DNA from: Massilia sp.
GTDB lineage: Bacteria > Pseudomonadota > Gammaproteobacteria > Burkholderiales > Burkholderiaceae_D
DNA: 14,290 nucleotides
Direction of reading: 5' to 3'
NCBI GenBank assembly: GCA_003520365.1
Contig: DOUW01000259.1
Span: 1 to 14,290 of the forward strand
The position numbers were made by a program, and so were the translations under genes. Positions 1 to 7,201 of this stretch are shown piece by piece. Every line of letters begins with the position of its first letter. Position 1 is the first letter of the stretch. A model generated the notes under the pieces. That model saw only the letters and a list, made by a program, of their open reading frames with translations. It was not told where the DNA came from and made no database searches.

Positions 1-2
1 CC

Positions 3-260
3 GCAGCGCCTGCTCCCGTCAGCGCGCAAGCCTCCGTGGGCGGCGTCATCGCTGCAGGCACGATTCAGCTGTCAGCCACTGCGGAGCCGTTCGGGGTAGT
101 GGCTTGCGGCCTTGCGGGCATTGCGACGGCAACAGGCGGAGGTCAATTCGTCCGGGCGCCGGCCGGCAACGGCTATGCACCACGGCGCCGGGAGTATCAG
201 GCGCGCCGCGTCCAGGTCGGCGGCAGCCGGCCATCAGCAAAAGAGAAAGCATACCGATGA
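3..260 (+). CDS. Unknown phage protein, 3' part only
   Basis: I do not recognise this gene. The frame is open from the left edge to a TGA, giving the last 85 residues, so the true start lies outside the window. A GTG at 36 is a possible start but has no ribosome binding site. The visible part is rich in Ala, Gly and Thr in its first half and in Arg towards the end, with no cysteine or catalytic motif that stands out. Its stop overlaps the ATG of the connector gene by four bases (ATGA), typical of coupled phage genes, which is the main reason for believing it is real. By position it lies between the major capsid gene expected upstream and the connector, where related phages often carry a small gene of unknown function. 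An accidental GC-rich open frame remains possible. Confidence 0.5.
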   Translation, partial: AAPAPVSAQASVGGVIAAGTIQLSATAEPFGVVACGLAGIATATGGGQFVRAPAGNGYAPRRREYQARRVQVGGSRPSAKEKAYR

Positions 261-832
261 GCAAAGAACAAGTATCGGCGCCGGTGGCGCTCGCCCTGAC
301 GATGGCCGAGGCCAAACAGGCGCTGCGCATTGAGGAGGATGATACCTCGCTCGACATCACGATCGGCATCTGGATCAAGGGCATCACGGTCGAGGCGGAG
401 ACGCAAACCCATCGGTGCTTCGTCAACCGAGGCATGCGCTTGACCCTCGACGAGTTTCCGGACGCCATTCAGTTGAGCGCGCCGACGTTCAGTGTCGAAG
501 CAGTGCGATACCTCGATCAGAACGGCATCGAGCAGACGATGCACCCAGCCGACTACTACGTCGACAAGGTCACGAAACCGGGCTACATCGTGCCCGCTCG
601 TGGCAAAACCTGGCCAGCGACGGAGGCGCATGTGAACGCGGTTACCGTCGACTACACCGCAGGCTACGGCCCGACTGCCGCGACTATCCCCGATGAGGTT
701 CGAACCTACATCCTGGCGAAGCTGCAGGTGCAGTTCGAAACCGCTGTCGGCGGCGGCTCCCCAGTTGGCAAGCCCTTTAACGTCGAGTACCTGGATCGTC
801 TGCTCGACAGTCTGTGGGTGCCGGCGCTATGA
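257..832 (+). CDS. Head-tail connector protein, phiE125 gp8 / HK97 gp6-like
   Basis: This 191-residue protein should form the ring beneath the portal that begins the neck joining the filled capsid to the tail. The N-terminal part (about residues 10-35) is the helical segment usual in gp6-like connectors, with an LTMAEAKQALRI start and acidic EEDD. The last third carries the VTVDYTAGYG segment followed by TIPDEVRTYILAKL, characteristic of the phiE125 gp8 family, whose members are close to this length. I chose ATG 257 because it overlaps the upstream stop and begins with MSKEQ. The longer frame back to 104 would add about 50 Arg-rich residues unlike the family. The stop overlaps the next ATG by four bases, so translation is probably coupled to the head-closure gene. 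Confidence 0.87.
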   Translation: MSKEQVSAPVALALTMAEAKQALRIEEDDTSLDITIGIWIKGITVEAETQTHRCFVNRGMRLTLDEFPDAIQLSAPTFSVEAVRYLDQNGIEQTMHPADYYVDKVTKPGYIVPARGKTWPATEAHVNAVTVDYTAGYGPTAATIPDEVRTYILAKLQVQFETAVGGGSPVGKPFNVEYLDRLLDSLWVPAL

Positions 833-1167
833 CGATCGCATTCCGACTGAACAAGCGCGTGACCTTGCAGAAGAAGGTGAAGGGAAAGGCGCCCGGCGGC
901 GCGCCGACCGAGACCTGGGAGAACGTCATCGAAACCGGCGACGGCAAGATCTGGGCCGGCAAGCGCGACCTCACCGGCCGGCAGTACGTCGCCGCCGGCG
1001 GCACGCAGAACTCGGTTCAGACCGAGTGGGAGATTCGCGGCCGCGCTGGCGTCATCGCTTCCATGCGCATCGTGCACGGCGCCGACATCTACGACATCGA
1101 GGCGGTGCTCGAGCAGCAGGGCGGGGCGCTGAAACTGATGTGTTCGAAAGGAGCCAACCGTGGCTGA
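829..1167 (+). CDS. Head closure / head-tail adaptor protein (SPP1 gp16-like)
   Basis: This 112-residue protein belongs to the small head-tail joining family (Phage_H_T_join type, SPP1 gp16 and HK97 gp7 analogues), which caps the connector after DNA packaging and makes the tail-binding surface. The visible family features are the N-terminal LNKRVTLQKK strand, the ETWEN segment, KIWAGKRDLTGRQYVAAGG in the middle, and a central IRGRAGVIASMRI stretch, followed by the closing DIYDIEAVLE strand. Length fits the family. ATG 829 overlaps the connector stop (ATGA) and no Shine-Dalgarno site precedes it, so it probably depends on reinitiation after the connector gene. A nearby upstream in-frame start at 814 would add only five residues. 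The end overlaps the next gene by eight bases. Confidence 0.85.
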   Translation: MTIAFRLNKRVTLQKKVKGKAPGGAPTETWENVIETGDGKIWAGKRDLTGRQYVAAGGTQNSVQTEWEIRGRAGVIASMRIVHGADIYDIEAVLEQQGGALKLMCSKGANRG

Positions 1168-1621
1168 TTCGCGAAACCTGACCGGCTTCAAGGAGCTGGC
1201 CGAGAACCTGAAGAAGCTCGGGCCCCGGCTTGCGAGGAACGGACTGCGCGGCGCCACGAGCGCCGGCGCCGCCATTATTCGCAACGACGCCCGCGCCCGC
1301 GCGCCGGTCGACACCGGCGAGCTGAAGAAAGACATCCAGATGAAGCGCGAGCGCGACACGCAGGGCGGCGAGCTGATCAGGGCGAACTATTCGGTCTACA
1401 CGCGCAGCGGCAAGAAGTCCCGCCTGTCGGGCAAGGCGCGCAACGTCGACAAGGATTCGTTCTACTGGAAGTTCCAGGAATTCGGCACGGCCAAGATGCC
1501 GGCGCAGCCATACATGCGGCCGGCCTTCGAGGCCAACAAGGATGCCGCGATCGACCGCATCGGTGAGAAGTTGGACGAGCACATCCAGAAGCACGCGCGC
1601 GACTTAGCTGGAGGCAACTGA
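1160..1621 (+). CDS. HK97 gp10-like neck/tail completion protein
   Basis: This 153-residue protein matches the HK97 gp10 family, a neck or tail-completion component in head-tail joining. The family signature is clear: a basic N-terminal helix with FKELAENLKKLG, the segment RARAPVDTGELKKDI (about residues 48-62), then YWKFQEFGTAKMPAQPYMRPAFE (about residues 108-130), a near-perfect version of the conserved EFGT...P.RPA block. The start is GTG, decided by a strong AAAGGAG at 1147-1153 with a six-base spacer. It overlaps the end of the head-closure gene by eight bases. Its TGA shares one base with the ATG of the tail terminator gene, so the four neck genes form one coupled translation block. Confidence 0.92.
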   Translation: MADSRNLTGFKELAENLKKLGPRLARNGLRGATSAGAAIIRNDARARAPVDTGELKKDIQMKRERDTQGGELIRANYSVYTRSGKKSRLSGKARNVDKDSFYWKFQEFGTAKMPAQPYMRPAFEANKDAAIDRIGEKLDEHIQKHARDLAGGN

Positions 1622-1971
1622 TGGACATCCTTGCCGAGTTCTTCGCCCTGGTCGACCCGATCATGGGCGGCCAGGCGTACCGCAACGTGGTTCCGGACGA
1701 CGCCCCCGCTCCGTATGCCAGGTTCCTGCGCGTTGCTGCAGTCGAGGGCGTCACGCTCGACGACAACGGCGGCGCCGACAACGAGACCGCCACCAGGATC
1801 CAGATCGACATCTACGGCAGCTCGCCAGACGTCGACGCGAAGACGAAGGCGATCAAGGCCGCGCTCAAGACCTGGGACGTCGACAACGTCATCCAGCTCG
1901 AGCTCGACGGCTACGAGCCGGAAGTAAAGCTGCACAGCACGATGCTCGACATCTCGACCATCCACCCGTAA
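1621..1971 (+). CDS. Tail terminator protein (DUF3168-like)
   Basis: This 116-residue protein fits the tail terminator/completion family (DUF3168; lambda gpU, HK97 gp11 analogues), which caps the growing tail tube and provides the surface that docks on the head neck. Supporting features are the N-terminal helix DILAEFFALVDPIMGG, the APYARFLRV strand, and the central TRIQIDIYG strand followed by a DAKTKAIKAAL helix, an alpha-beta arrangement usual for the family. The position between the gp10-like and major tail protein genes is diagnostic. The ATG shares a base with the upstream TGA, and a GGAGG lies at 1610-1614. This is the last gene before a terminator-like hairpin. Confidence 0.85.
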   Translation: MDILAEFFALVDPIMGGQAYRNVVPDDAPAPYARFLRVAAVEGVTLDDNGGADNETATRIQIDIYGSSPDVDAKTKAIKAALKTWDVDNVIQLELDGYEPEVKLHSTMLDISTIHP

Positions 1972-1987
1972 CCCGGTTTACTCATCC

Positions 1988-2015
1988 AAGCCCGCCCGCG
2001 ACAGCGGGTTTTTTT
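1988..2015 (+). terminator. Intrinsic terminator-like hairpin before the major tail protein gene
   Basis: The arm CCCGC at 1991-1995 can pair with GCGGG at 2004-2008. With flanking AAG and TTT the stem reaches about eight pairs including one wobble. An alternative arm is CCCGC at 1995-1999 with a GACA loop. Seven T residues follow at 2009-2015. It lies in the gap between the tail terminator and major tail protein genes. It is almost the same sequence as the hairpin at 13639-13661. In late operons such hairpins are read through under antitermination. Confidence 0.75.
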
Positions 2016-2034
2016 ACGTCCAAGAGGATCAAAC

Positions 2035-2670
2035 ATGTCCGGTATTTCCGCACAAGGCAGCAAAATCTTCATCGCCACCGGCACTGGCGGCGCGAAGACC
2101 ATCACGGGTATCACGCCCGGCAACCCGACCATCGTGACGATTGCGAATCACGGCTTTAAAAACGGCTTCGCTGTCGACATCGCCGGCGTCGTTGGGACGA
2201 TCGCGGCATCGCTCAATGGCACGAAGCGTGTCGTCTCGAACGTGACGAACAACACCTTCGCCATTCTCGATCTGGATTCGACTGGCCTTGCCTATACCTC
2301 GGGCGGTAATGCGACGCCGGCCGCCTACACCCAGATCAAGGGATTCCTTTCCTACGACGGCTTCGACGGCTCGGCCGATGATCTGGACACCACCGATCTG
2401 GACTCGACGGCCAAGGAATACGTCAGCGGTCTGGTCGACAACGGTAAGTTCGGCTTCGAGGTCAAGCGCCTGGTGGCGGACCCTGGTCAGCTCGCTCTGC
2501 GTGCCGCGCGCACGAGCGGCGCCTCCACTGGCTTCCGCCTCGAACTGCCCGATCAGTCGGTGGCCACCTACAACGCGCTCGTGAAAACTGCCCCTGTCAG
2601 CGGCGGCGTCAACGCGGTCATGAAAGGCAAGGTCGACACCAAGATCGACGGCGCCGTTACCTGGAGCTAA
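2035..2670 (+). CDS. Major tail (tail tube) protein with FCCH-like insertion
   Basis: This 211-residue protein should form the stacked rings of the non-contractile tail tube. The tube core is recognisable: KIFIATG near the start, then after a gap YTQIKGFLSYDGFDGSADDLDTTDLDSTAKEYVSGL (about residues 98-133), which is the conserved block of the siphovirus tail tube family, and a C-terminal beta-rich part. Residues 22-94 form a separate unit, ITGITPGNPTIVT...HGF..G..V.I.GV...LNGT..V..VT.NTF, resembling the small beta-barrel annotated in phage proteins as 'ubiquitin-activating E1 FCCH domain'. That name is only a fold label. ATG 2035 follows AAGAGGA at 2022-2028, a six-base spacer. The gene sits directly upstream of the chaperones, as in lambda. 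Confidence 0.88.
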   Translation: MSGISAQGSKIFIATGTGGAKTITGITPGNPTIVTIANHGFKNGFAVDIAGVVGTIAASLNGTKRVVSNVTNNTFAILDLDSTGLAYTSGGNATPAAYTQIKGFLSYDGFDGSADDLDTTDLDSTAKEYVSGLVDNGKFGFEVKRLVADPGQLALRAARTSGASTGFRLELPDQSVATYNALVKTAPVSGGVNAVMKGKVDTKIDGAVTWS

Positions 2671-2672
2671 AC

Positions 2673-3086
2673 ATGAAGAAACTGCTGAACAAAGCTGCCA
2701 TCCTCGGCGCTGAAGACCTGAAGCACGAAGACGTTCCCGTCCCTCAATGGGGCGGCACCGTGCGCGTGCGCATGATGACCGGCGCCGAGCGCGACGAGTT
2801 CCGTGGCGCGATCGCCAACGAAGAAGGCAAGGCCGCTCCTGGTCAGGTATCTGCCGCCCTGCTGGTGGCGACCTGCGTCGACGAGAACGGCGCCCGGCTG
2901 TTCGCCATCGAGGACATGGAGGCGCTGATGGAGAAGAGCGCCGCGGCGCTCGACGTGCTGGCCGAGGTGGCTATGCGCCTCAACGGCCTGGGCGGCGCCG
3001 CGGTGTCGGATGCCGCAAAAAACTCCGCGAGCACCCAGAGCGACGATTCTGGTTCCGCCTCGCCCTCGCCCTCGGAAAAACAGTAA
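2673..3086 (+). CDS. Tail assembly chaperone, short form (lambda gpG-like)
   Basis: This is the zero-frame product, 137 residues, of the two-form chaperone that holds the tape measure protein soluble and recruits tube subunits. The N-terminus (KKLLNKAAILGAEDLKHEDVPVPQWGGTVRVRMMTGAERDEFR) is typical of the G-type chaperone of betaproteobacterial siphophages: a short leader, a beta-hairpin built around V-P-WGG-V-VR, and the MTGAERDEF helix start. A helical middle follows, and the last 20 or so residues are Ser/Asp-rich and look disordered, as expected for coding sequence that overlaps a frameshifted extension. The ribosome binding site GGAG at 2663-2666 lies inside the last codons of the major tail protein gene. 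Most ribosomes should end at TAA 3084-3086; a minority shift at 3017-3023. Confidence 0.87.
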   Translation: MKKLLNKAAILGAEDLKHEDVPVPQWGGTVRVRMMTGAERDEFRGAIANEEGKAAPGQVSAALLVATCVDENGARLFAIEDMEALMEKSAAALDVLAEVAMRLNGLGGAAVSDAAKNSASTQSDDSGSASPSPSEKQ

Positions 3087-3379
3087 GGCAACTGCAGGCC
3101 GAGATCGACTCGGCCGAGTTCACCGACTGGATGGCGTTCTACCAGATCGAGCCGTTCGGCGACCTGGTGGCTGACGAGCGGCACGGATCAGCGGCATCGC
3201 TGCTGGCGAACCTGAACCGCGATCCGAAGACGCGGCCCGAGCCGTACAAGCCGGAGGACTTCATCCACTGGCGGGCGACCGGCGAGGTCGTCGAGGAAGC
3301 CGAGCCGACGCTGCTCGACGATCCAGTGGCTCAGTCGAACCTGATCCGCGCAGCAATGTTTGGCCTGCCTCCACGATAG
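2673..3379 (+). CDS. Tail assembly chaperone GT, made by -1 frameshift (join 2673-3023 and 3023-3379)
   Basis: Reading 117 codons to the AAC at 3021-3023 and then slipping back one base gives a 235-residue fusion. The 118-residue extension starts LREHPERR. It contains the hallmark of the T-type chaperone (DUF4035-like): FRLALALGKTVRQLQ, then SAEFTDWMAFYQIEPFGD, then the helical KPEDFIHW region. The extension has no convincing start codon or ribosome binding site of its own: the only early ATG, inside DWMAF at about 3131, would remove the conserved block. In lambda, GT binds the tape measure protein through G and the tube protein through T, and the low frameshift rate sets the ratio. The position just before the tape measure gene is the standard one. 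Confidence 0.9.
3017..3023 (+). promoter_or_regulatory. Programmed -1 ribosomal frameshift site A AAA AAC
   Basis: The heptamer is in exact phase for simultaneous slippage: zero-frame codons are GCA AAA AAC, so the two tRNAs can re-pair on AAA AAA. The -1 frame then stays open to 3379 and encodes the T domain. A short hairpin can form eleven bases downstream (CCAGAG 3035-3040 with TTCTGG 3047-3052, one wobble, six-base loop). It is weak and may not be the true stimulator. Confidence 0.9.
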
Positions 3380-3395
3380 GGGCAGGCATTTTTTT
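3363..3395 (+). terminator. Strong intrinsic terminator-like hairpin between GT and tape measure
   Basis: GCCTGCC at 3363-3369 pairs perfectly with GGCAGGC at 3381-3387, and TC/GG can extend the stem inward with a wobble. After one A come seven T residues (3389-3395). The left arm lies in the last codons of GT, and the TAG at 3377-3379 sits in the loop. The T-tract ends one base before the GGGAG ribosome binding site of the tape measure gene. Confidence 0.8.
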
Positions 3396-3406
3396 GGGAG
3401 TAATCG

Positions 3407-5965
3407 ATGGCAGATTTGGGGCGGCTGGTCGTCAACCTGGAGGCCAACATCGCCCGCTTCACGGCGGACATGAGCCGCGCCGCGGAAGCGACCGAAAAAA
3501 CGATGGATCGCATGAATGCGGCCGCCGATCAGGTCAAGAACGTTCTCGGCTTCTTGGGCGTCGCGCTGACTTTCGATGCGCTCGTTGGCGAAGTGAACCG
3601 GGCAGTCGATGGCCTGGCCCGCCTGGACGACATGATCCAGAAGACCGGCGCTTCGGCCGAGATGCTATCGAAGCTTGGGAAGGTTGCCGCCTTCACGGGA
3701 ACCGACATTGGCACGGTCGACGGCATGATCGTCAAGCTGGCCAAGAATATGGCGACCGCCGACGAGAAGGGAAGCAAGTTCGCGAAGGCGATGGCGGCGC
3801 TGGGACTTTCCATCGACGGTATCGAAAAGCGGGATCCGGCTCAGCAGTTTGTCGACATCGCGAACGCTCTTCAGGACTACGAAGACGGCGCCGGCAAGGC
3901 CGCGATCATGACCGACCTGATCAACAAGTCGGCGGCCGAAATGTTGCCGTACATGAACGACGTTGCCGAAAGCCTCAACGATTTCACAGGTGAAAGCGCC
4001 GAGGCCGCCGCCGCCGCGGCAAAGTACCAGGACGACCTCGGTCGCATGAAGGTCAAGTACGACGAGGTGGCAACGTCCATCGTGAAAGATGCGCTGCCGG
4101 CGATGACCGATTTCGTTGGCGGAATCTCGGACGGAATCAAAGAATCTAGAGAGCTGACGGGAATCGCTGTCGATAGCTGGGCGGACGATACCGCAGTGGG
4201 CCTGGCCCGCGTGGTCGACGTAGCAGTGCTTCTGCCGCGCCTGCTGTCTACTATTGGCGGCAGCTTCAAAGCGGTCGGCGCGGATATTGAATTTTTGGTA
4301 ACCGCTGCTGTGACCGCTAGCCCGCAAGCGATCGCTCGGAGCCTGGCGCAGGGCATCAACCCGATCGAAACAATCCGGACGGCGCTCGAGGAGCGCAATG
4401 CGGTTGTCGACGAGGCGAACAGGAAACTGGACGACCTGTGGAACAAGCCGGCCAACACGATGGAGCAGGCGGTCCTTGCGCGGATCAACGCTCGTCGTGA
4501 AGCAGAAGCTGCTGCTGGCGCCGATGCGATGGCCGGTTTGCTACCTGGCGCAGGACCTGCTCCAGAGAAGCGGAAGACGCTCAAGTACGGCGGTGGTAAT
4601 GATGATGGCGGTGCGGCCGCGTCAGCGCTGCAGGCGCGGATCGCCGGTATCGAGCGGGCGTATAAGGAAGAGCAGGATCAATTGGTGCGGCATGAACGCG
4701 CCATGAATGAACTGCGCGGGCAAGGCCTGATCGGGTTCGAGTACTACAACGAAGCCCGGCTGACCGCTATCGACGCGGCGCGCGACGCTGCAGTGCGCGC
4801 CTACAACGCGGAGATCACGGCGCTGGAAGGCGCCCGGGCAAAGGCCAAGGACGCTGCGGCGCGCGATGCGATTGACCTGCAGATCAAGGACAAGGGCGCC
4901 GCGAAGGAGAAGGCGCTGCGCGACGCCCAGGCAGCGCGCACCCAAGAGCTGCTCGAGCAAGGCGCGGCGCAGTCCGCTCTCACTCGGGAGATGGAGGCGT
5001 GGAGCCGGCAGCAGGACCAGGCCACCAGTCAGCTGCAGTTCAGCAATGACCTGTACGGCAAGTCGGCTCTGGAAGTGGAGAAGCTGACCAACGCACGGCG
5101 GGCGCAGCTGGAGGTGGACGAGAAGATCCGGCGCGCCCAGCAGCAGGGTGCGATCTCGCAAGACGCCATCGATCGCTTCCGGAAAGAAGCCAAGGATAAG
5201 GCTGATGCCGCGAACAATGCCGCGACCAAAGGCGTTGGCATGGGGCTCATCCAGTCGCTCGAAAGTCCGATGGAGTCGGAGAATCGGAACCACGCCAACG
5301 TGTTGCGAGACCTGCAGGCTTACCGCGACCAGGAGCTGGCTGACACCATGGCCGCGAACCAGGCGATCGAGAGTGAGAATCAGCGACATCAACAGGCGAT
5401 GTTGGAGATGCGCATGCAGGCCAATATGTTGACGGTACAAATGGCGGGCGACTCATCTGCTCAGCTTTACAACATCTTGCAACAGGCCGGCATGGAGCAG
5501 ACGGCGCTCGGTAAGGCGCTTTTCGTCGCCAACAAGGCGATCGCGGTGGCCGAGATTATTATGAACACCGAGCTTGCAGCTGCGAAGGCGCTCGCCATGG
5601 GCCCCGTTGTCGGCCCCATCATGGCCGGTGTTGTGCGAGGCATGGGCTATGCCAGCGCCGGCATCGTGATCGGCACCACGATTGCGTCGGCGGAGGGTGG
5701 TTATGACATCCCAGCCGGCGAAAATCCTGTCACACAGCTTCACGAGAAGGAGATGGTGCTGCCGAAAGCACAGGCTGAAGTGATCCGAGGCCTGGCCGCG
5801 AACGGCGGCGCCGGCGGCAGGGGCGCGGTCTCCGTCACCTATTCCCCGAACTTCAACATCGATTCGCGCAGCGACCGGGCGCAGGTGCAACGCGACATGC
5901 AGATGGTGGCCCAGCAGGCAAACGCCGACCTGGTCGACCGGTTGCAGCGCGCAGGGAGGATTTGA
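3407..5965 (+). CDS. Tail tape measure protein
   Basis: This 852-residue protein should set tail length as a scaffold inside the tube and leave ahead of the DNA during infection. The start MADLGRLVVNLEANIARFTADMSRA is typical of phage tape measures. At about 0.15 nm per residue the length predicts a tail near 125-130 nm. Hydrophobic stretches lie near residues 43-63, 264-305 and 728-765; the last is Gly/Ala-rich (GPVVGPIMAGVV...GIVIG). Residues 405-670 are long, charged and helical, probably coiled coil, with many Ala, Glu, Gln and Arg. The C-terminus (TYSPNFNIDSRSDRAQVQRDMQ) is the usual closing motif. No lysozyme or peptidase domain is evident. GGGAG at 3396-3400 precedes ATG 3407. Its TGA shares one base with the next ATG. 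Confidence 0.93.
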   Translation: MADLGRLVVNLEANIARFTADMSRAAEATEKTMDRMNAAADQVKNVLGFLGVALTFDALVGEVNRAVDGLARLDDMIQKTGASAEMLSKLGKVAAFTGTDIGTVDGMIVKLAKNMATADEKGSKFAKAMAALGLSIDGIEKRDPAQQFVDIANALQDYEDGAGKAAIMTDLINKSAAEMLPYMNDVAESLNDFTGESAEAAAAAAKYQDDLGRMKVKYDEVATSIVKDALPAMTDFVGGISDGIKESRELTGIAVDSWADDTAVGLARVVDVAVLLPRLLSTIGGSFKAVGADIEFLVTAAVTASPQAIARSLAQGINPIETIRTALEERNAVVDEANRKLDDLWNKPANTMEQAVLARINARREAEAAAGADAMAGLLPGAGPAPEKRKTLKYGGGNDDGGAAASALQARIAGIERAYKEEQDQLVRHERAMNELRGQGLIGFEYYNEARLTAIDAARDAAVRAYNAEITALEGARAKAKDAAARDAIDLQIKDKGAAKEKALRDAQAARTQELLEQGAAQSALTREMEAWSRQQDQATSQLQFSNDLYGKSALEVEKLTNARRAQLEVDEKIRRAQQQGAISQDAIDRFRKEAKDKADAANNAATKGVGMGLIQSLESPMESENRNHANVLRDLQAYRDQELADTMAANQAIESENQRHQQAMLEMRMQANMLTVQMAGDSSAQLYNILQQAGMEQTALGKALFVANKAIAVAEIIMNTELAAAKALAMGPVVGPIMAGVVRGMGYASAGIVIGTTIASAEGGYDIPAGENPVTQLHEKEMVLPKAQAEVIRGLAANGGAGGRGAVSVTYSPNFNIDSRSDRAQVQRDMQMVAQQANADLVDRLQRAGRI

Positions 5966-6564
5966 TGGCAGTAATAAACGTTCCAGCTGGGCTTTCGGTT
6001 GCTGCCCAGACTTGGGAGCAGCAGCGCATGGACGTCGAGTTCCGCTCGATGTTCGGCGCCCAGGCCATCGAGGGAAGCGCGCCGCTGTGGGCGACCACGA
6101 TCACTGCCAGCCTGAAGAGGCCCGAACTATGGCAGGCGCTGATGCTGCAACTGCGCGGCCGCACCAACCAGGTGGCGCTCTGGAACTTCGGCCGGCCGAT
6201 CCCGCGCGGCACGATGCGCGGCACGATGACGGCGGGCGCCACGGCCCAGGGCTCGACGGCAATGACCATCACCGCGTCGGGGCAGGGCAGCCGAACGCTT
6301 CTCGCCGGCGACTACCTGGGTGTCGGGTCCGGACTGACGCAGCAGGTTGTCATGCTCACCGCCGACGCCGTGGCCAACGCCTCGGGCGTCATCGCCGTGG
6401 CTTTCGAGCCGGCCCTGCGCAACGCACTCGTGGCCGGCGCCGCCGTGACGTGGGATCGACCGAAGGCGCTGTTCCGGCGCACCGAGTCGAAGGCCAGCTG
6501 GGAGTACGTCCCCGGCACTGTCCGGGGCATGAGCATCAGCCTGCTCGAGGACTGGCGGCCGTAA
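5965..6564 (+). CDS. Distal tail protein-like tail tip component
   Basis: This 199-residue protein occupies the slot just after the tape measure, where lambda has gpM and other siphophages have Dit, so it probably forms the ring joining the tube to the tip. The N-terminal half includes WATTITASLKRPELWQALML and LRGRTNQVALWNFGRPIPRGTMRG (about residues 65-88), a pattern I associate with a widespread phage tail protein family that begins with a short beta-sandwich. Residues 100-175 include LLAGDYLGVGSG, VAFEPALRNAL and VTWDRPKALFR, which look like a small beta-barrel followed by a strand that returns to the first domain. The start is ATG 5965, with GGGAGGA at 5954-5960 and a one-base overlap with the tape measure stop. 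The exact family name is uncertain. Confidence 0.72.
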   Translation: MAVINVPAGLSVAAQTWEQQRMDVEFRSMFGAQAIEGSAPLWATTITASLKRPELWQALMLQLRGRTNQVALWNFGRPIPRGTMRGTMTAGATAQGSTAMTITASGQGSRTLLAGDYLGVGSGLTQQVVMLTADAVANASGVIAVAFEPALRNALVAGAAVTWDRPKALFRRTESKASWEYVPGTVRGMSISLLEDWRP

Positions 6565-6583
6565 CCCGGCACTCAACAACAGC

Positions 6584-6614
6584 GGCGCCTCCAGCAGGCG
6601 CCCTTTTCTTTTTT
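6584..6614 (+). terminator. Intrinsic terminator-like hairpin after the distal-tail-like gene
   Basis: GGCGCCT at 6584-6590 pairs perfectly with AGGCGCC at 6596-6602 around a CCAGC loop. A T-rich run follows (TTTT at 6604-6607, C, six T to 6614). It lies in the 64-base gap before the next tail gene, which has AGGA at 6621-6624. Confidence 0.8.
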
Positions 6615-6628
6615 GGAATCAGGATCCG

Positions 6629-7201
6629 ATGACCACCGCACAGCAGAACGCCGAGCTGGCCAAGCCAGTCACGCGCGTCGTTTATTTCGTCGAATTCCAG
6701 TTCGCCTCTGCCACCTCGCGCGTGTCCACTGCCAACATTCCCATCACCTGGGGCGGCTACGAGTGGTCGGGCGTAGGCACCATCGGCACCATTGGCGCCA
6801 TCCAGGAATCGGATGGCCTCGAATCGAAGCCCCTGAACTTCACACTCAACGCAGCGCAGCCTGCATGGCTCGCACTCGCCGTCGGCGCCGTCGAGGAGTA
6901 CCGCGGCCGGGCCGCCCGGATGTACATGTGCCCGCTGAACGAGTCCTTCCAGATGGTGGGCACCCCCGAGAAATGTTGGTCGGGCGTAATGGATACGCTC
7001 AACGTGGGCGTGGACGACGAGAGCGGAACGATCACCCTGCGCTGCGAGACCAGCGCTTATGGGCTGAAGCGCCGGCCGCCATTCCGGCTGAACGCCGCCC
7101 AGCACAAGAAGGACCACCCGGGAGACACCGGGCTGGACTACCTCAACGACCTGATCAGCAACCCTGCGGTTTGGCTCTCGAAGAAATTCCAACAGCAATG
7201 A
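6629..7201 (+). CDS. Tail tip/hub protein in the lambda gpL position (DUF2163/BR0599-like region)
   Basis: This 190-residue protein is the second gene after the tape measure. Its slot and beta-rich pattern match the tip protein that bridges the distal tail ring and the central hub (lambda gpL; BR0599/DUF2163-type proteins in other phages). Visible elements are an N-terminal TRVVYFVEFQF strand, ITWGGYEWSGVGTIGTIGAIQES, the LESKPLNFTL segment, and a C-terminus with HPGDTGLDYLNDLI, a motif I recognise from related tail proteins. Three cysteines are present (in MYMCPL, EKCWSG and LRCETS). They do not reproduce the four-Cys Fe-S arrangement of lambda gpL, so I do not predict a cluster. AGGA at 6621-6624 precedes ATG 6629. 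The stop overlaps the next start by four bases (ATGA). Confidence 0.7.
   Translation: MTTAQQNAELAKPVTRVVYFVEFQFASATSRVSTANIPITWGGYEWSGVGTIGTIGAIQESDGLESKPLNFTLNAAQPAWLALAVGAVEEYRGRAARMYMCPLNESFQMVGTPEKCWSGVMDTLNVGVDDESGTITLRCETSAYGLKRRPPFRLNAAQHKKDHPGDTGLDYLNDLISNPAVWLSKKFQQQ

Noticed and set aside
104..256. Longer N-terminus for the head-tail connector
   Set aside because: It would add about 50 Arg-rich residues unlike the family and overlap the upstream frame; ATG 257 has the ATGA junction and a family-like N-terminus.
1972..2034. A promoter between the tail terminator and major tail protein genes
   Set aside because: The gap holds the terminator hairpin and a ribosome binding site, with no convincing -35/-10 pair.
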